Shown here piece by piece: positions 7,529 through 15,250 of a DNA stretch of 37,406 nt. Origin of the DNA: a virus; the IMG/VR virus record IMGVR_UViG_3300017971_000515, positions 1 to 37,406 of that record; one strand, 5' to 3'. Numbering within the stretch: the stretch's first letter is position 1; each line of letters begins with the position of its first letter. The notes under the pieces were generated by a model. It had not been told where the DNA came from, ran no database searches, and saw nothing but the letters and a program-made list of their open reading frames with translations. Made by a program: the position numbers and the translations under genes.

Positions 7529-7729
7529 ATGGATGATAAAAGATTATGGGAAATCAGGAAGGAACTTTCCAGAAATGGCGGAAAATATTTGTTTATACAG
7601 CCAATATTGCCATATTTAGACGAGATTAAGAAAAATATGCAAAAGACATGGAAGGGAAGGATGAAATTGAAATGGTGGGGATTCCGATTGAGGCTGAATG
7701 ATTGGTTTGAAAAAAATTATTATTATTAA
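7529..7729 (+). CDS. Small basic protein, 66 aa, unknown
   Basis: The start at ATG 7529 has the SD AAGGAG at 8 nt. The protein is basic with several aromatics (LKWWGFRLRLNDWFEKNYYY) at the C-terminus, which could form an amphipathic membrane- or nucleic-acid-binding helix. It is the first gene of the sigma54-driven block. No family is recognised. Confidence 0.6.
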   Translation: MDDKRLWEIRKELSRNGGKYLFIQPILPYLDEIKKNMQKTWKGRMKLKWWGFRLRLNDWFEKNYYY

Positions 7730-7739
7730 GGAGACAAAA

Positions 7740-8009
7740 ATGCCAAAAGCTGGAAAAGCGATAATACCAGATTTACAAGGAAGAATTGTTGAATTAGAAG
7801 AAAAAGTTAAAAGTTTAGAAGAAGAAATTACGGAGTTGAGGAATAATACCATTGTTTATGGTCGAACCTTCCCTCCAAACGATGATATTGTTAGGGATAA
7901 TTATTTAAACATGAATAATTGCACATGCTTTGGTGTTCACCCTTGTGGTGATGGATCGGGGCATGAAGATAATTGTCCTTGCAATCCGATTAATAGGGAA
8001 GAAAAATGA
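7740..8009 (+). CDS. Short coiled-coil protein with Cys-rich tail, 89 aa
   Basis: The start is taken at ATG 7740, which has a strong SD (AAGGAGACAAAA). The first half is a regular heptad coiled coil (IVELEEKVKSLEEEITELRNN), so it probably oligomerises. The second half ends in a Cys/His cluster (NCTCFGVHPCGDGSGHEDNCPC) that may bind metal. The stop overlaps the next start (ATGA). No family is recognised. Confidence 0.65.
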   Translation: MPKAGKAIIPDLQGRIVELEEKVKSLEEEITELRNNTIVYGRTFPPNDDIVRDNYLNMNNCTCFGVHPCGDGSGHEDNCPCNPINREEK

Positions 8010-8272
8010 ATAAATATAAAGCGTTAAATTGGAAAGATGAATTTCAAAAATTAGGGCTTGATTGTGATTTGACATCTACTCCAACTTGGGTTATGTCTGC
8101 TGGTTGCTCTTGTGCGTATCTCTCGCCAGAACATGGCGACTATAAAGACGATGAACTCGACTTTGGTGTAGTTATAGGACAAAGGAATTTCGGTCATATT
8201 AGTGGCATAGCATATTATGACGAAGAAAGTTGTAAATCTGCAATAGAAATATATAGGAGTCGGAATGAGTAA
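8006..8272 (+). CDS. Unknown protein, 88 aa
   Basis: Overlaps both neighbours (ATGA upstream, 8 nt downstream). It is acidic, with a central GCSCAYLSPEHGDYKDDELDFG stretch, and mixed alpha/beta in look. No motif is recognised. The tight coupling to its neighbours is the main support for its being real. Confidence 0.6.
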   Translation: MNKYKALNWKDEFQKLGLDCDLTSTPTWVMSAGCSCAYLSPEHGDYKDDELDFGVVIGQRNFGHISGIAYYDEESCKSAIEIYRSRNE

Positions 8273-8612
8273 AGATTGGATGAAAAACATAAAAAGGTGC
8301 TGGAAGTCGGGCGACCCCGATGTGGTTGCAAAATGCTCTAATTGCAGTGCATTGGATTATGATGGGAAAGAAATAAACTTAAATGACCCTGATGCCATGA
8401 TAAACTTGGAATTTACCAGTAAGATTGGCTTGCCGATCCACTCCCCTTGCATTACAAAAAACAGTCAAGAATGTTGGGAGTGCTACTGCCCGTTTTCAAA
8501 GTATGCATACTGCCTTACAAGAGAACAGGTGGAACAAGTTTTGCAACATGAAAAGCATATTATAGAAAGAATTGAAGAATTTTTAAAGGAAAAAATAAAG
8601 GGCAATGATTAA
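8265..8612 (+). CDS. Cys-rich protein, 115 aa, probable zinc binder
   Basis: Contains CSNC near residue 24 and a later CWECYCPF...YCL cluster, enough Cys for one or two zinc sites, followed by a C-terminal charged helix (EQVLQHEKHIIERIEEFLKEKIKG). It overlaps the flanking genes at both ends. Function unknown. Confidence 0.6.
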   Translation: MSKDWMKNIKRCWKSGDPDVVAKCSNCSALDYDGKEINLNDPDAMINLEFTSKIGLPIHSPCITKNSQECWECYCPFSKYAYCLTREQVEQVLQHEKHIIERIEEFLKEKIKGND

Positions 8613-8880
8613 ATTTAGGGACATGAAGGCAGGGAAAGTAAATGGAACCCCTCAAGAAAAGTGGTATGGTATACGTATTTGCGGAGGATATTTGCATTAT
8701 ACCAATGAAAACCGATGGACTCTTATAAAACATGATATATATAAATGGTTGGCAATTCACTTTCTTGCAAAAGCTGATAAACTTGTAGATAAGATGGTTA
8801 CAGAAGATTGTATAAGAAAAAGGGAAGAAAATTGGGGCAAAGTTTATAAACTGGTTGAAAAAAAGGAGAAACAACAATGA
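8605..8880 (+). CDS. Unknown protein, 91 aa
   Basis: Basic and mixed, with an N-terminal beta-like part (WYGIRICGGYLHYTNENRW) and a Lys-rich helical C-terminus. It overlaps the preceding gene by 8 nt and the next by 4 nt (ATGA). No family is recognised. Confidence 0.6.
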   Translation: MIKFRDMKAGKVNGTPQEKWYGIRICGGYLHYTNENRWTLIKHDIYKWLAIHFLAKADKLVDKMVTEDCIRKREENWGKVYKLVEKKEKQQ

Positions 8881-9248
8881 AAATCGAAATAACAAAACAC
8901 AACATGGTTGATTGGAACAATATTAAAGGGAATTACGAGACGGAAATAAATCTTCCTTTCGAATATATCAAATTAGATAACGAATATTCCATTCCTACAA
9001 ACTTTGAATTTTGCTGTCAAAAAATGGTAGGATTGTTTATGGAATCAAAGGTTAGAGTTGGAACAGATCAAATATTCTTTAACAATGTCCCCCTTACCCA
9101 ATGCCCATACTGTAAATCAAACTTTACTTTTGAAATAAAGGAAAAGGGAATTGTTGTTGAAAAACCAGAAACCGAAAAAGATTACGAAAAATTAGATGAA
9201 GCAATGGAGAAATTACAAAACAGGAAAATAATTGAGGAGGTGAAGTAA
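8877..9248 (+). CDS. Zinc-ribbon-like protein, 123 aa
   Basis: A central FCCQKM and a later CPYCKSNF (about residue 80) provide the two Cys knuckles of a zinc ribbon, with beta-prone sequence between them. The C-terminus is an acidic helix. SD AAAAGGAGAAACAAC. The role is unknown; such small ribbons in phages often contact nucleic acid or host proteins. Confidence 0.6.
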   Translation: MKIEITKHNMVDWNNIKGNYETEINLPFEYIKLDNEYSIPTNFEFCCQKMVGLFMESKVRVGTDQIFFNNVPLTQCPYCKSNFTFEIKEKGIVVEKPETEKDYEKLDEAMEKLQNRKIIEEVK

Positions 9249-9252
9249 CAAT

Positions 9253-9411
9253 ATGTGCATGATATGCCCTGAATGTAAACAGAAAAATAAATTAGCAAAA
9301 TTAGAAAGGCAGAGAGATATTTTATCCCAGATGGAATATTACTACTGCTGGGTATGCAGTAATTATTACGGAACAAATATAAAAAAGAAAGAAGGTGAAG
9401 GAACATGCTGA
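9253..9411 (+). CDS. Tiny zinc-ribbon protein, 52 aa
   Basis: The ATG at 9253 follows a GGAGG sited in the tail of the preceding gene. The translation starts MCMICPECKQKN and ends with YYYCWVCSNYYG plus a Lys-rich tail, so two CxxC knuckles about 29 residues apart could hold one zinc. The stop overlaps the next gene start. No family is recognised beyond that form. Confidence 0.6.
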   Translation: MCMICPECKQKNKLAKLERQRDILSQMEYYYCWVCSNYYGTNIKKKEGEGTC

Positions 9412-9662
9412 AATGGGCTATAATTTTAAACAAAGTTACACAGATCATGCTTATTGCAGAAGATGGCAAGATCGATGACATGGAAGAAGATATTCTTGTG
9501 GAAATGGTTGCCCCTGAATTAGCAAAACTTTACAAGAAAGAAACTGGTGTGCCTGTTGAAAAATGGGGTATAGTAAAAGTTCTGGTTAAAATTGCTCAAA
9601 GAACAATCGAGATAATCAACGCAAGAGATTCTAAAGAGAACGGCTCAATGAGCGAATATTAA
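9405..9662 (+). CDS. Unknown helical protein, 85 aa
   Basis: Starts MLKWAIILNKVTQIMLIAEDGKIDDMEEDILVEMVAPELAK and seems all-helical. The DGKIDDMEEDIL stretch loosely recalls a TerB-like or EF-like acidic turn, but that is not firm. SD GAAGGTGAAGGAAC. It is the last gene of the first sigma54 block. Confidence 0.6.
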   Translation: MLKWAIILNKVTQIMLIAEDGKIDDMEEDILVEMVAPELAKLYKKETGVPVEKWGIVKVLVKIAQRTIEIINARDSKENGSMSEY

Positions 9663-9674
9663 TCTATCTAAAAT

Positions 9675-9696
9675 CTATCCCTAAATTTTGGGATAG
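9675..9696 (+). other. Hairpin just ahead of the 9699 sigma54 promoter
   Basis: CTATCCC-TAAATTTT-GGGATAG, a perfect 7-bp stem with an 8-nt loop. No U-tract follows, so it is not a standard terminator. As DNA it is an inverted repeat that abuts the promoter and could be a regulator site. Confidence 0.5.
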
Positions 9697-9698
9697 GT

Positions 9699-9714
9699 TG
9701 GCATAATACTTGCA
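9699..9714 (+). promoter_or_regulatory. Sigma54 promoter for the 9756-18648 block
   Basis: TGGCAT-AATAC-TTGCA, exact GG-N10-GC spacing, in the 93-nt gap between two genes. The predicted start is near 9725, about 31 nt before the first gene, and the SD (AAGGAG) falls inside that leader. Confidence 0.75.
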
Positions 9715-9755
9715 TATTTAATTTGTAGATTTTTAATAATTTTAAGGAGAATAAA

Positions 9756-9971
9756 TTGAACGAATCTTTAGCAATCAGATACTCCTTCCAATCCTGTATG
9801 CTTTACGGAATCAAAGAGTCAATGGACGGAAATTGCACAGGGGATCTGTTTATTCTTTACGCATATCTATATTTGTTAAACAATAAGGTGCATTTCAATC
9901 TGTTTCAGATTATACATGCGTCCCTAGAGATAAACAAAATTATAAACAACTTTTGGTGGCTGAACAATTGA
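9756..9971 (+). CDS. Unknown protein, 71 aa, TTG start
   Basis: The TTG at 9756 has a strong SD (AAGGAG, 6 nt away), which decides the start. The protein is hydrophobic and helical (LFILYAYLYLLNN...) and may associate with membrane. It overlaps the next TTG-started gene. No family is recognised. Confidence 0.55.
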   Translation: MNESLAIRYSFQSCMLYGIKESMDGNCTGDLFILYAYLYLLNNKVHFNLFQIIHASLEINKIINNFWWLNN

Positions 9972-10126
9972 AAACAAAGCATTGGGATAAATTAACTTGC
10001 GAATACTGCAATACAAGTATCTGGTATGAATATCGGGATCTTGAAAATGCAATAAAACAAATGGAAAAGCATGTTAAAGAAAAACATAAAGAGAAGGAGA
10101 AGGATAATGACGAAGAACAAGATTGA
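9968..10126 (+). CDS. Tiny C2H2-like zinc-finger protein, 52 aa
   Basis: The TTG at 9968 overlaps the preceding stop. The translation includes LTCEYCNTSIWYEYRDLENAIKQMEKHVKEKH in effect: a CxxC knuckle, a linker and two His five residues apart, which fits a C2H2 finger with a long linker. The tail is Lys/Glu-rich and overlaps the next gene by 20 nt. The SD is weak, so expression probably depends on coupling. Confidence 0.5.
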   Translation: MKTKHWDKLTCEYCNTSIWYEYRDLENAIKQMEKHVKEKHKEKEKDNDEEQD

Positions 10127-10379
10127 ATACGACAAGAACAAAATTTTAAAGCCCCTTAAATGTCAAGTATGCGGTAAAGTAATTGCATATAAATATACAT
10201 TTAAGGAAAATATTCTGAAAGATTTGCTTAACGAAGCAAAGATAAAAAATGAAATATTCGAAGAAGATATCGTAGTTTGCTGTCAACCTAAAAGATTAAC
10301 GTGCGTTAAGAAATTTCAGGATATGCTCCTGCCTAAAATCGAAATAGCAAACGAAGAAAGCGGAGTGTGCAAAAAATGA
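10107..10379 (+). CDS. Zinc-knuckle protein, 90 aa
   Basis: The start is taken at ATG 10107, preceded by GAAGGAGAAGGATA. Residues about 18-24 are CQVCGKV, and a second cluster CCQPKRLTC lies near 60-70, which together look like a zinc site. Basic overall. ATGA overlap with the next gene. Function unknown. Confidence 0.6.
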   Translation: MTKNKIEYDKNKILKPLKCQVCGKVIAYKYTFKENILKDLLNEAKIKNEIFEEDIVVCCQPKRLTCVKKFQDMLLPKIEIANEESGVCKK

Positions 10380-10900
10380 ACAATGTTAAAGATCGAGTTT
10401 ACGAATTGTTATGGGAACTTTTTAAGGATGAGTGTTTATATATTCAAAAATTAAAAGAATATTATGAAATCGGAGACAGGGATAAATTAAATTTAAATCA
10501 ATTCATACATGAATTTAGAATTGCCAATAATTTTATGAAATCGGCTGAAATAGCGACCATCCTTTTCGAGATATTGCCTGTGGAAATAATAATAGACAGA
10601 AGAACATACCATGATGGATTTAGAAAGGATGTAATCTTTGGAATAATCAAAGGAGAAAATAGTTTATTTGAAAAAGAAAAGGGGATAAATTTATGTAGAT
10701 CTAACATTGTCACTTGGGAGAAATTACCAGACGGGTTTCAAGAAAAAGTAGCTGCTGCATTAGAAGACCTCCATATTTTTAAGCAAATATATAAAAAAAC
10801 AATAGAATTGTTCGAACAGGAATATCTTGAAAAAAGACAAGAAGCGAGAAATGAATTAGAATCCATCGGGATTAAATTCAGGGAGGAAATGAACAAATGA
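10376..10900 (+). CDS. Unknown helical protein, 174 aa, with a relative at 35979-36392
   Basis: The start is taken at ATG 10376 (ATGA overlap; GGAG 10 nt upstream). The middle holds IATILFEILPVEIIIDRRTYHDGF, which matches PIILFEILPAEIEKGNEFYEM in the protein at 35979-36392; both start with a helix of the form VYELLWELF/VLNNLWGLF. They therefore belong to one family present in both arms. The C-terminal half is a long charged helix. The family has no known function to me. Confidence 0.65.
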   Translation: MNNVKDRVYELLWELFKDECLYIQKLKEYYEIGDRDKLNLNQFIHEFRIANNFMKSAEIATILFEILPVEIIIDRRTYHDGFRKDVIFGIIKGENSLFEKEKGINLCRSNIVTWEKLPDGFQEKVAAALEDLHIFKQIYKKTIELFEQEYLEKRQEARNELESIGIKFREEMNK

Positions 10901-11472
10901 ATAACAAAGAACATAGAATAATGGTAACGGGGACCGGCAGAAGTTTTACATCCCTCCTGATGGCAATCTTTACATATGTTGGATGGGATACTGGATTTAC
11001 CGAAGAAAGTATAAATAAATATCTGGGGGATAAATGTGGATGTGGAATGGAAGATTTCTACCGCAATGCATATATAATTAAGCGCCCAATGAACGATCTT
11101 GTCCCAATCGAAGCTTTTCTGACCCATTTTGAATATGATCTTCTCATAATTCCGATAAGGAATCTATACCACGCATCTCAATCAAGAGTAAGAATACATA
11201 AAATGGGGGAAACTGCCGGAGGATTAACGCATACAAGAGTGCCTGAAGAACAATATAATAATTCTGCAATATTTTTAGGTGAACTTGTATCTACGGCAGT
11301 ATTGATGAATATCCCAATGCTTTTCATTAAAGCCCCGCTGTTTCTGCATGATTTTGAATACTTATGGGAAACAATATATTCCTGCCCACAACTTCATACC
11401 CAGAAGATGGATAAAAAATTGATGCACGAAGCATGGGAAAAACTTGTTGATTTGAAGAAAATACATTTCTGA
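10897..11472 (+). CDS. Sulfotransferase-like P-loop protein, 191 aa
   Basis: The N-terminus reads MVTGTGRSFTSLLMAIFTYVGWDTGF (residues 9-34), resembling the 5'-phosphosulfate-binding loop of PAPS-dependent sulfotransferases (GxGRSGTS-hh). Residues 84-97, IIPIRNLYHASQSR, resemble the 3'-phosphate motif (RDPxxxxxSR). At 191 aa it is shorter than typical sulfotransferases, and the usual Gly after RS is Phe. It could modify a sugar or surface group, or be another P-loop kinase-like enzyme. ATGA overlap upstream. Confidence 0.5.
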   Translation: MNNKEHRIMVTGTGRSFTSLLMAIFTYVGWDTGFTEESINKYLGDKCGCGMEDFYRNAYIIKRPMNDLVPIEAFLTHFEYDLLIIPIRNLYHASQSRVRIHKMGETAGGLTHTRVPEEQYNNSAIFLGELVSTAVLMNIPMLFIKAPLFLHDFEYLWETIYSCPQLHTQKMDKKLMHEAWEKLVDLKKIHF

Positions 11473-11488
11473 TAATAAGAGGATACCA

Positions 11489-11683
11489 ATGAAAAATGAA
11501 ATTTCTATATCTATACACGGATGGGAAGAAAAAATTATTACCCTTCCTAAAGCATGTTCATCTTGCCAATCCCAAAATATAAGAACTTACGTATATGCTA
11601 CTTGCTGGGGCGAATTGAGACTGGAAGTAGGGATGGAATGTCTTGATTGCGGAGAATTAACTGGAATATTTGAATCGCCATAA
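11489..11683 (+). CDS. Zinc-ribbon protein, 64 aa
   Basis: CSSC at residues 23-26 and CLDC near 50-53 frame a beta-rich stretch (IRTYVYATCWGELRLEVGME): a compact zinc ribbon filling nearly the whole protein. The start is set by AGAGGATACCA before ATG. Function unknown. Confidence 0.65.
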   Translation: MKNEISISIHGWEEKIITLPKACSSCQSQNIRTYVYATCWGELRLEVGMECLDCGELTGIFESP

Positions 11684-11701
11684 TAAAAGAAGGAGAATAA
11701 C

Positions 11702-12010
11702 ATGCCAGAAAAACTAAGCCTTAAAAATGCAGTATTCTACAAATCGAAAATTCAGGAACTCCTGCCAAACATGAATGTCACTATTCACTCCCTTACAGAA
11801 GGGAAGGATGAGTTCGGTATCCAAATAGCAAAGCCCCAAAATTACTCCGGTATTAGATTTTTAAATTTAGACTCTCTTGATGCATTCCTCTGGGGTATTA
11901 AGGAGAAAATAGAAAACGATAAATTGGAAATCCAGAAATACGCAAATACAATATGTGTGTGCGATAATACAAACAACTGTTCCAAATTTGAACAAGGAGA
12001 GTTGGGATAA
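11702..12010 (+). CDS. Unknown protein, 102 aa
   Basis: Strong SD (AAGGAGAATAAC before ATG). Alpha/beta in look, with a C-terminal helix and a Cys-bearing tail (CVCDNTNNCSKFEQGE). It lies directly before the capsid-like gene, with only a stop and one base between them, and its end carries that gene's SD (AAGGAGAGTTGGGATAAC). Scaffold or decoration roles are conceivable but unsupported. Confidence 0.6.
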   Translation: MPEKLSLKNAVFYKSKIQELLPNMNVTIHSLTEGKDEFGIQIAKPQNYSGIRFLNLDSLDAFLWGIKEKIENDKLEIQKYANTICVCDNTNNCSKFEQGELG

Positions 12011-12011
12011 C

Positions 12012-12968
12012 ATGACTTATACCGATATTTGGACAGAAGGATTGGCGACTATTCGCAAGGCTTTGACTTCAGCAAATTCAGGGAATGCTCTATTACAGCC
12101 TGTAGTTGATGCAGTTGTACCACTGATGTGTGATTACCAAAACCCTTTGAGACAAAATATCCCCAGAAAATTGGGTAGTGGTCAAGGCTGGACAATAAAC
12201 CGGCGTACTCCGGGATCTACTCCTGCTGAATGGGAGACGGATGTAGATTTCGTAACAGAGGACACAGGCAGCTATGAACAATTCCTATTTCCATATAGAA
12301 CTCTTTTGACAAGAGGCAAGGTGACCCGGAAACTTCAACCGACAGGCGCGTCTTATATTGACGTACTTATGGAGGAGATAGAGGGAAAGATTATCGAATT
12401 CAAGAATTATGAGGATCAAACTTATATAACCGGAGTTTCTTCTGAAACTGATTTTGACGGTTTTCAAAACCTATCTTCTGAGGATCAGATGATAGCAGCA
12501 AATGGTTATTTGTCTTTGGATAAAATAGATGAGGCAATGAACAAGAATATTGGTAATCCGAACATGATGGTTATGGCTCGAAGAACAAGGCGAGAATTAA
12601 ATGCTCTTTTACAAGAGTACCAGCAATTTATCGATGTAACCGAGGTCAAAGGTGGATTCCGTTTGATGAGCTACAATGGTGTTCCGATTTACGTCAGCAC
12701 AAATGTTCCAACCACTCAACTATTTAATGGAGTAACCGAAGGCTCCAATACTGGAGGTTCTTCCAGTTCAATATATTTTATTGACACAGAGCATCTTTGG
12801 GCTGGGGAATTAACACCAGTGAGGATGTTACCTATGGCAAAAACCACCCAGCAATATGACGAGTTCGAAATCTTCTGCGATGAAGTTCTCGTTTTAAGGA
12901 ATCCAATGTGTATATCGAAACTCATCGGGATATGGGAAAGACACTTAATAACTGAAGGGGCGATATGA
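12012..12968 (+). CDS. Major-capsid-like protein, 318 aa
   Basis: The start is taken at ATG 12012. It is the longest of three homologous proteins here and the only one with what looks like a complete N-arm/E-loop region (residues 50-110). Conserved blocks are NPLR (44-47), NPNMMVMARRTRREL (182-196) and YNGVPIY (221-227), then SIYFIDTEHLWAGE, and CDEVLVLRNP near the end. The length, helix-then-beta layout and the P-domain-like NPNMMVM..RTRREL...YNGVPIYVS block fit an HK97-fold major capsid protein. It lies far from terL and on the other strand, under a different promoter class. The fold call is by resemblance only. Confidence 0.7.
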   Translation: MTYTDIWTEGLATIRKALTSANSGNALLQPVVDAVVPLMCDYQNPLRQNIPRKLGSGQGWTINRRTPGSTPAEWETDVDFVTEDTGSYEQFLFPYRTLLTRGKVTRKLQPTGASYIDVLMEEIEGKIIEFKNYEDQTYITGVSSETDFDGFQNLSSEDQMIAANGYLSLDKIDEAMNKNIGNPNMMVMARRTRRELNALLQEYQQFIDVTEVKGGFRLMSYNGVPIYVSTNVPTTQLFNGVTEGSNTGGSSSSIYFIDTEHLWAGELTPVRMLPMAKTTQQYDEFEIFCDEVLVLRNPMCISKLIGIWERHLITEGAI

Positions 12969-14035
12969 TGAAAATAGATTTAGCTGAACTCCAAAAAAGA
13001 ATTGATGAAGGGTTGATCAACAAAAAGAAACACCCGGAACACGATATTTATATCTACAATTATAGCATCGGATGCCAATTCGACAAGAAATGGGACGAAT
13101 ATACCAGAATCTCAAGAGGATTGATTTTAGACCCCTACGGATATGTAATATCCAAACCCTTCGAGAAATTCTTCAACCTCAACGAAATGCCGGAATCATC
13201 CATAGAAAAGATTCTCAAAAAAGGCAAACCTGTAATTACAGAAAAACTCGACGGCAGTCTAGGAATAATGTATTTCCATAAAGGAGATATGGGAATCGCC
13301 ACAAGAGGTAGTTTCGAGGGAGAACAGGCAGTATGGGCAACCAACTGGGCTAAAAACAACATAAATTTACATGAAATAAAGCACTCCTATACATACCTCT
13401 TCGAGATAATATACCCCGAAAATAGAATTGTTGTGGATTATGGGGATAGGGCTGAATTGGTTTTGCTTGCAATGATATCAAAGGTAGACGGCACGGAAGA
13501 AAACTACATTGAAAAACATGCAGAACAAATAGGAGTTAAGTATGTAAAATTTTATGACTTTACCCTATCAGAAGCAATTAAATTGTTGCCAGGATTAAAA
13601 GGGACAGAACAAGAAGGTTTTGTCGCCAAATTTAAAGATGGGTCGAGAGTTAAATTAAAAGCAGACGAGTACTTTTTGTTGCATAAAACACTTAATGCCC
13701 TTTCATCTGTTTCAATATGGGAATGTCTTAAAAACAACATAGAAATTGGTAATCTCGGAATAAATAGATATCCTGAACTTGAATCTTGGGTTAAAGAAGT
13801 TGAGGGTGAATTAAGATATCAATATTTTAGTGTGGAGATTACGGCAAAAAGAATATTTAATGAAATAAAAGATATGGAAACGAGAAAAGAGCAGGCTCTA
13901 TATCTAAAAGAACACGCACCCGATTTATTGGGCATTGTTTTTAACATGATTGACCATAAATCATGGAATAAACTAATCTGGAAGAAAATTAAACCAGAAA
14001 CATCGAAGCTTAAATGGATAGGAGGAGAAAAATGA
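12965..14035 (+). CDS. RNA ligase, T4 Rnl1-like
   Basis: An ATP-dependent RNA ligase that rejoins 5'-phosphate and 3'-OH ends, classically to repair tRNAs cut by host defence nucleases. Nucleotidyltransferase motifs in order: RGLILDPYG (51-59), motif I with lysine TEKLDGSLG (K94), RG in IATRGS, motif III LFEIIYP (145-151), motif IV EGFVAKFKDG (217-226), motif V RVKLKADEY (228-236). The C-terminal 110 residues are helical, as in Rnl1 relatives. 356 aa is near the family length. ATG codons at 12965 and 12968 are both possible; the second has the better distance from GGGG. It is coupled to the capsid-like gene. Confidence 0.88.
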   Translation: MMKIDLAELQKRIDEGLINKKKHPEHDIYIYNYSIGCQFDKKWDEYTRISRGLILDPYGYVISKPFEKFFNLNEMPESSIEKILKKGKPVITEKLDGSLGIMYFHKGDMGIATRGSFEGEQAVWATNWAKNNINLHEIKHSYTYLFEIIYPENRIVVDYGDRAELVLLAMISKVDGTEENYIEKHAEQIGVKYVKFYDFTLSEAIKLLPGLKGTEQEGFVAKFKDGSRVKLKADEYFLLHKTLNALSSVSIWECLKNNIEIGNLGINRYPELESWVKEVEGELRYQYFSVEITAKRIFNEIKDMETRKEQALYLKEHAPDLLGIVFNMIDHKSWNKLIWKKIKPETSKLKWIGGEK

Positions 14036-14391
14036 GCAACAAATGCCCTCTTTGCAACAAAAAATACGGGGAATACAGAGAAGAATTCAAGATAAATAAC
14101 AAAAGTATAGAATTAAGAAACCACAGATTTGAATTTGTATGTGGTATTTGTGGTCAAAAAGCCTGTAGCCTCTGCATGAAATTCTATTACTCCCACGTTA
14201 CTTCCTATGATGATTCGTATATGAGTTCCCAATCATTCTACTGTTGCCCGTCCTGCTGGGAAAAGGGAAGCGATATATACAAACAAATTCTTGGAATAGA
14301 AGATGAAATAGAAAAACTAGACAATAAAATATCCAAATTGGAAAATAAATGGAAGAAAATTTGTAAGGAAGGAACAAAACATGAAATTTAA
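14032..14391 (+). CDS. Zinc-finger protein with C-terminal coiled coil, 119 aa
   Basis: The start is taken at ATG 14032 (SD GGAGGAGAAAA; ATGA overlap with the ligase gene). Knuckles CPLC (4-7), CGIC and CSLC, then CCPSC give at least two treble-clef or RING-like zinc sites in the first 80 residues. Residues 85-115 form a coiled coil (IEDEIEKLDNKISKLENKWKKI), so it likely dimerises. Possibly a partner of the ligase, from position only. Confidence 0.65.
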   Translation: MSNKCPLCNKKYGEYREEFKINNKSIELRNHRFEFVCGICGQKACSLCMKFYYSHVTSYDDSYMSSQSFYCCPSCWEKGSDIYKQILGIEDEIEKLDNKISKLENKWKKICKEGTKHEI

Positions 14392-14650
14392 ACTAAACGA
14401 CGAAGAACAAATTGTATACAACTCTCTAAAAGGTGACCGTTTCGACAACCCAAACGAGGCTATCAGGCTTTCAGTGCTAATAGTTAATCTTTTTGAAAGA
14501 CTAACATGGAAGGATATAAATAACTGCTTTGCAATGAAGAAAAGCACAAAAGACCAAAATGTAAAAATTATAGGTGATTTTCTATCTGATATTCATTTCT
14601 CAGACGAAGACAGAGCACTCGAATATGCCGAAGAAATAAATGGTGCTTAA
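14381..14650 (+). CDS. Unknown acidic helical protein, 89 aa
   Basis: Starts inside the end of the preceding gene, with GGAAGGAACAAAAC as SD. All-helical in appearance and acidic towards the C-terminus. No recognised motif. Confidence 0.6.
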   Translation: MKFKLNDEEQIVYNSLKGDRFDNPNEAIRLSVLIVNLFERLTWKDINNCFAMKKSTKDQNVKIIGDFLSDIHFSDEDRALEYAEEINGA

Positions 14651-14708
14651 AAGAATATTTGGTCAATAAATACAATAGGGATTTGGAAGAAGCATTAGGA
14701 GAAAGGGA

Positions 14709-15023
14709 ATGAACACAATTATTACATATTCAACAATACACAACGCCTGCTTAACAGTATCCCTCTTGTGTCTCTATTGGGTGATTGTTGATTGGGTATT
14801 TGATAGGTTAGCCTCAATCCTAATCGTTCACAAAGACGATAGAAAATCAGGCATGAGATTTACGGATATCCATAAATTAGAACCAGACGACAAGGGAACA
14901 CGTATTATAGTATCTCTAATATCCGAAGGAGAATGGATACTAAAAAAAACAATATGGAATAGAATATACACTAAACCATACAGGTTCATAATAAATGAAT
15001 TAGAAAAAAATAAAGGAGGATAA
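14709..15023 (+). CDS. Small membrane protein, 104 aa
   Basis: One hydrophobic segment at residues about 12-32 (ACLTVSLLCLYWVIVDWVFD), followed by a basic cytoplasm-like tail of about 65 residues. SD AGGAGAAAGGGA. A single-pass inner-membrane protein is likely. The 58-nt gap before it holds no convincing gene. Confidence 0.6.
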   Translation: MNTIITYSTIHNACLTVSLLCLYWVIVDWVFDRLASILIVHKDDRKSGMRFTDIHKLEPDDKGTRIIVSLISEGEWILKKTIWNRIYTKPYRFIINELEKNKGG

Positions 15024-15028
15024 TAACA

Positions 15029-15250
15029 ATGTGTCCAGCTTTTGATTTGAATGACGGAGAAGAAATACAAAGATACATGTTTAAATGTGAAAAATGCCAC
15101 AGATGGTTTAATAATTCAGGGGTGGAATTGTTGCCGTCAGATCAATACCACGGGAAACAAATATATATCGCAGAATATTATAACGGCAATGATATCCGTT
15201 CCCCTTTTATGAAAACTATTTGCAGGGAATGCTTTAAAGGAGATAAATGA
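15029..15250 (+). CDS. Zinc-ribbon protein, 73 aa
   Basis: CEKC (residues 20-23) and CREC near the C-terminus, with a beta-rich middle, match a zinc-ribbon layout. Strong SD (AAAGGAGGATAATAAC). ATGA overlap with the next gene. Function unknown. Confidence 0.65.
   Translation: MCPAFDLNDGEEIQRYMFKCEKCHRWFNNSGVELLPSDQYHGKQIYIAEYYNGNDIRSPFMKTICRECFKGDK

Noticed and set aside
7404-7619. Plus-strand ORF starting in the divergent promoter region
   Set aside because: No SD, overlaps promoters and the well-supported gene at 7529 in another frame.
10171-10187. GG-N10-GC match CGGTAAAGTAATTGCAT, a possible further sigma54 site
   Set aside because: It lacks the T of TGG and the CAY part, and lies inside a coding sequence.
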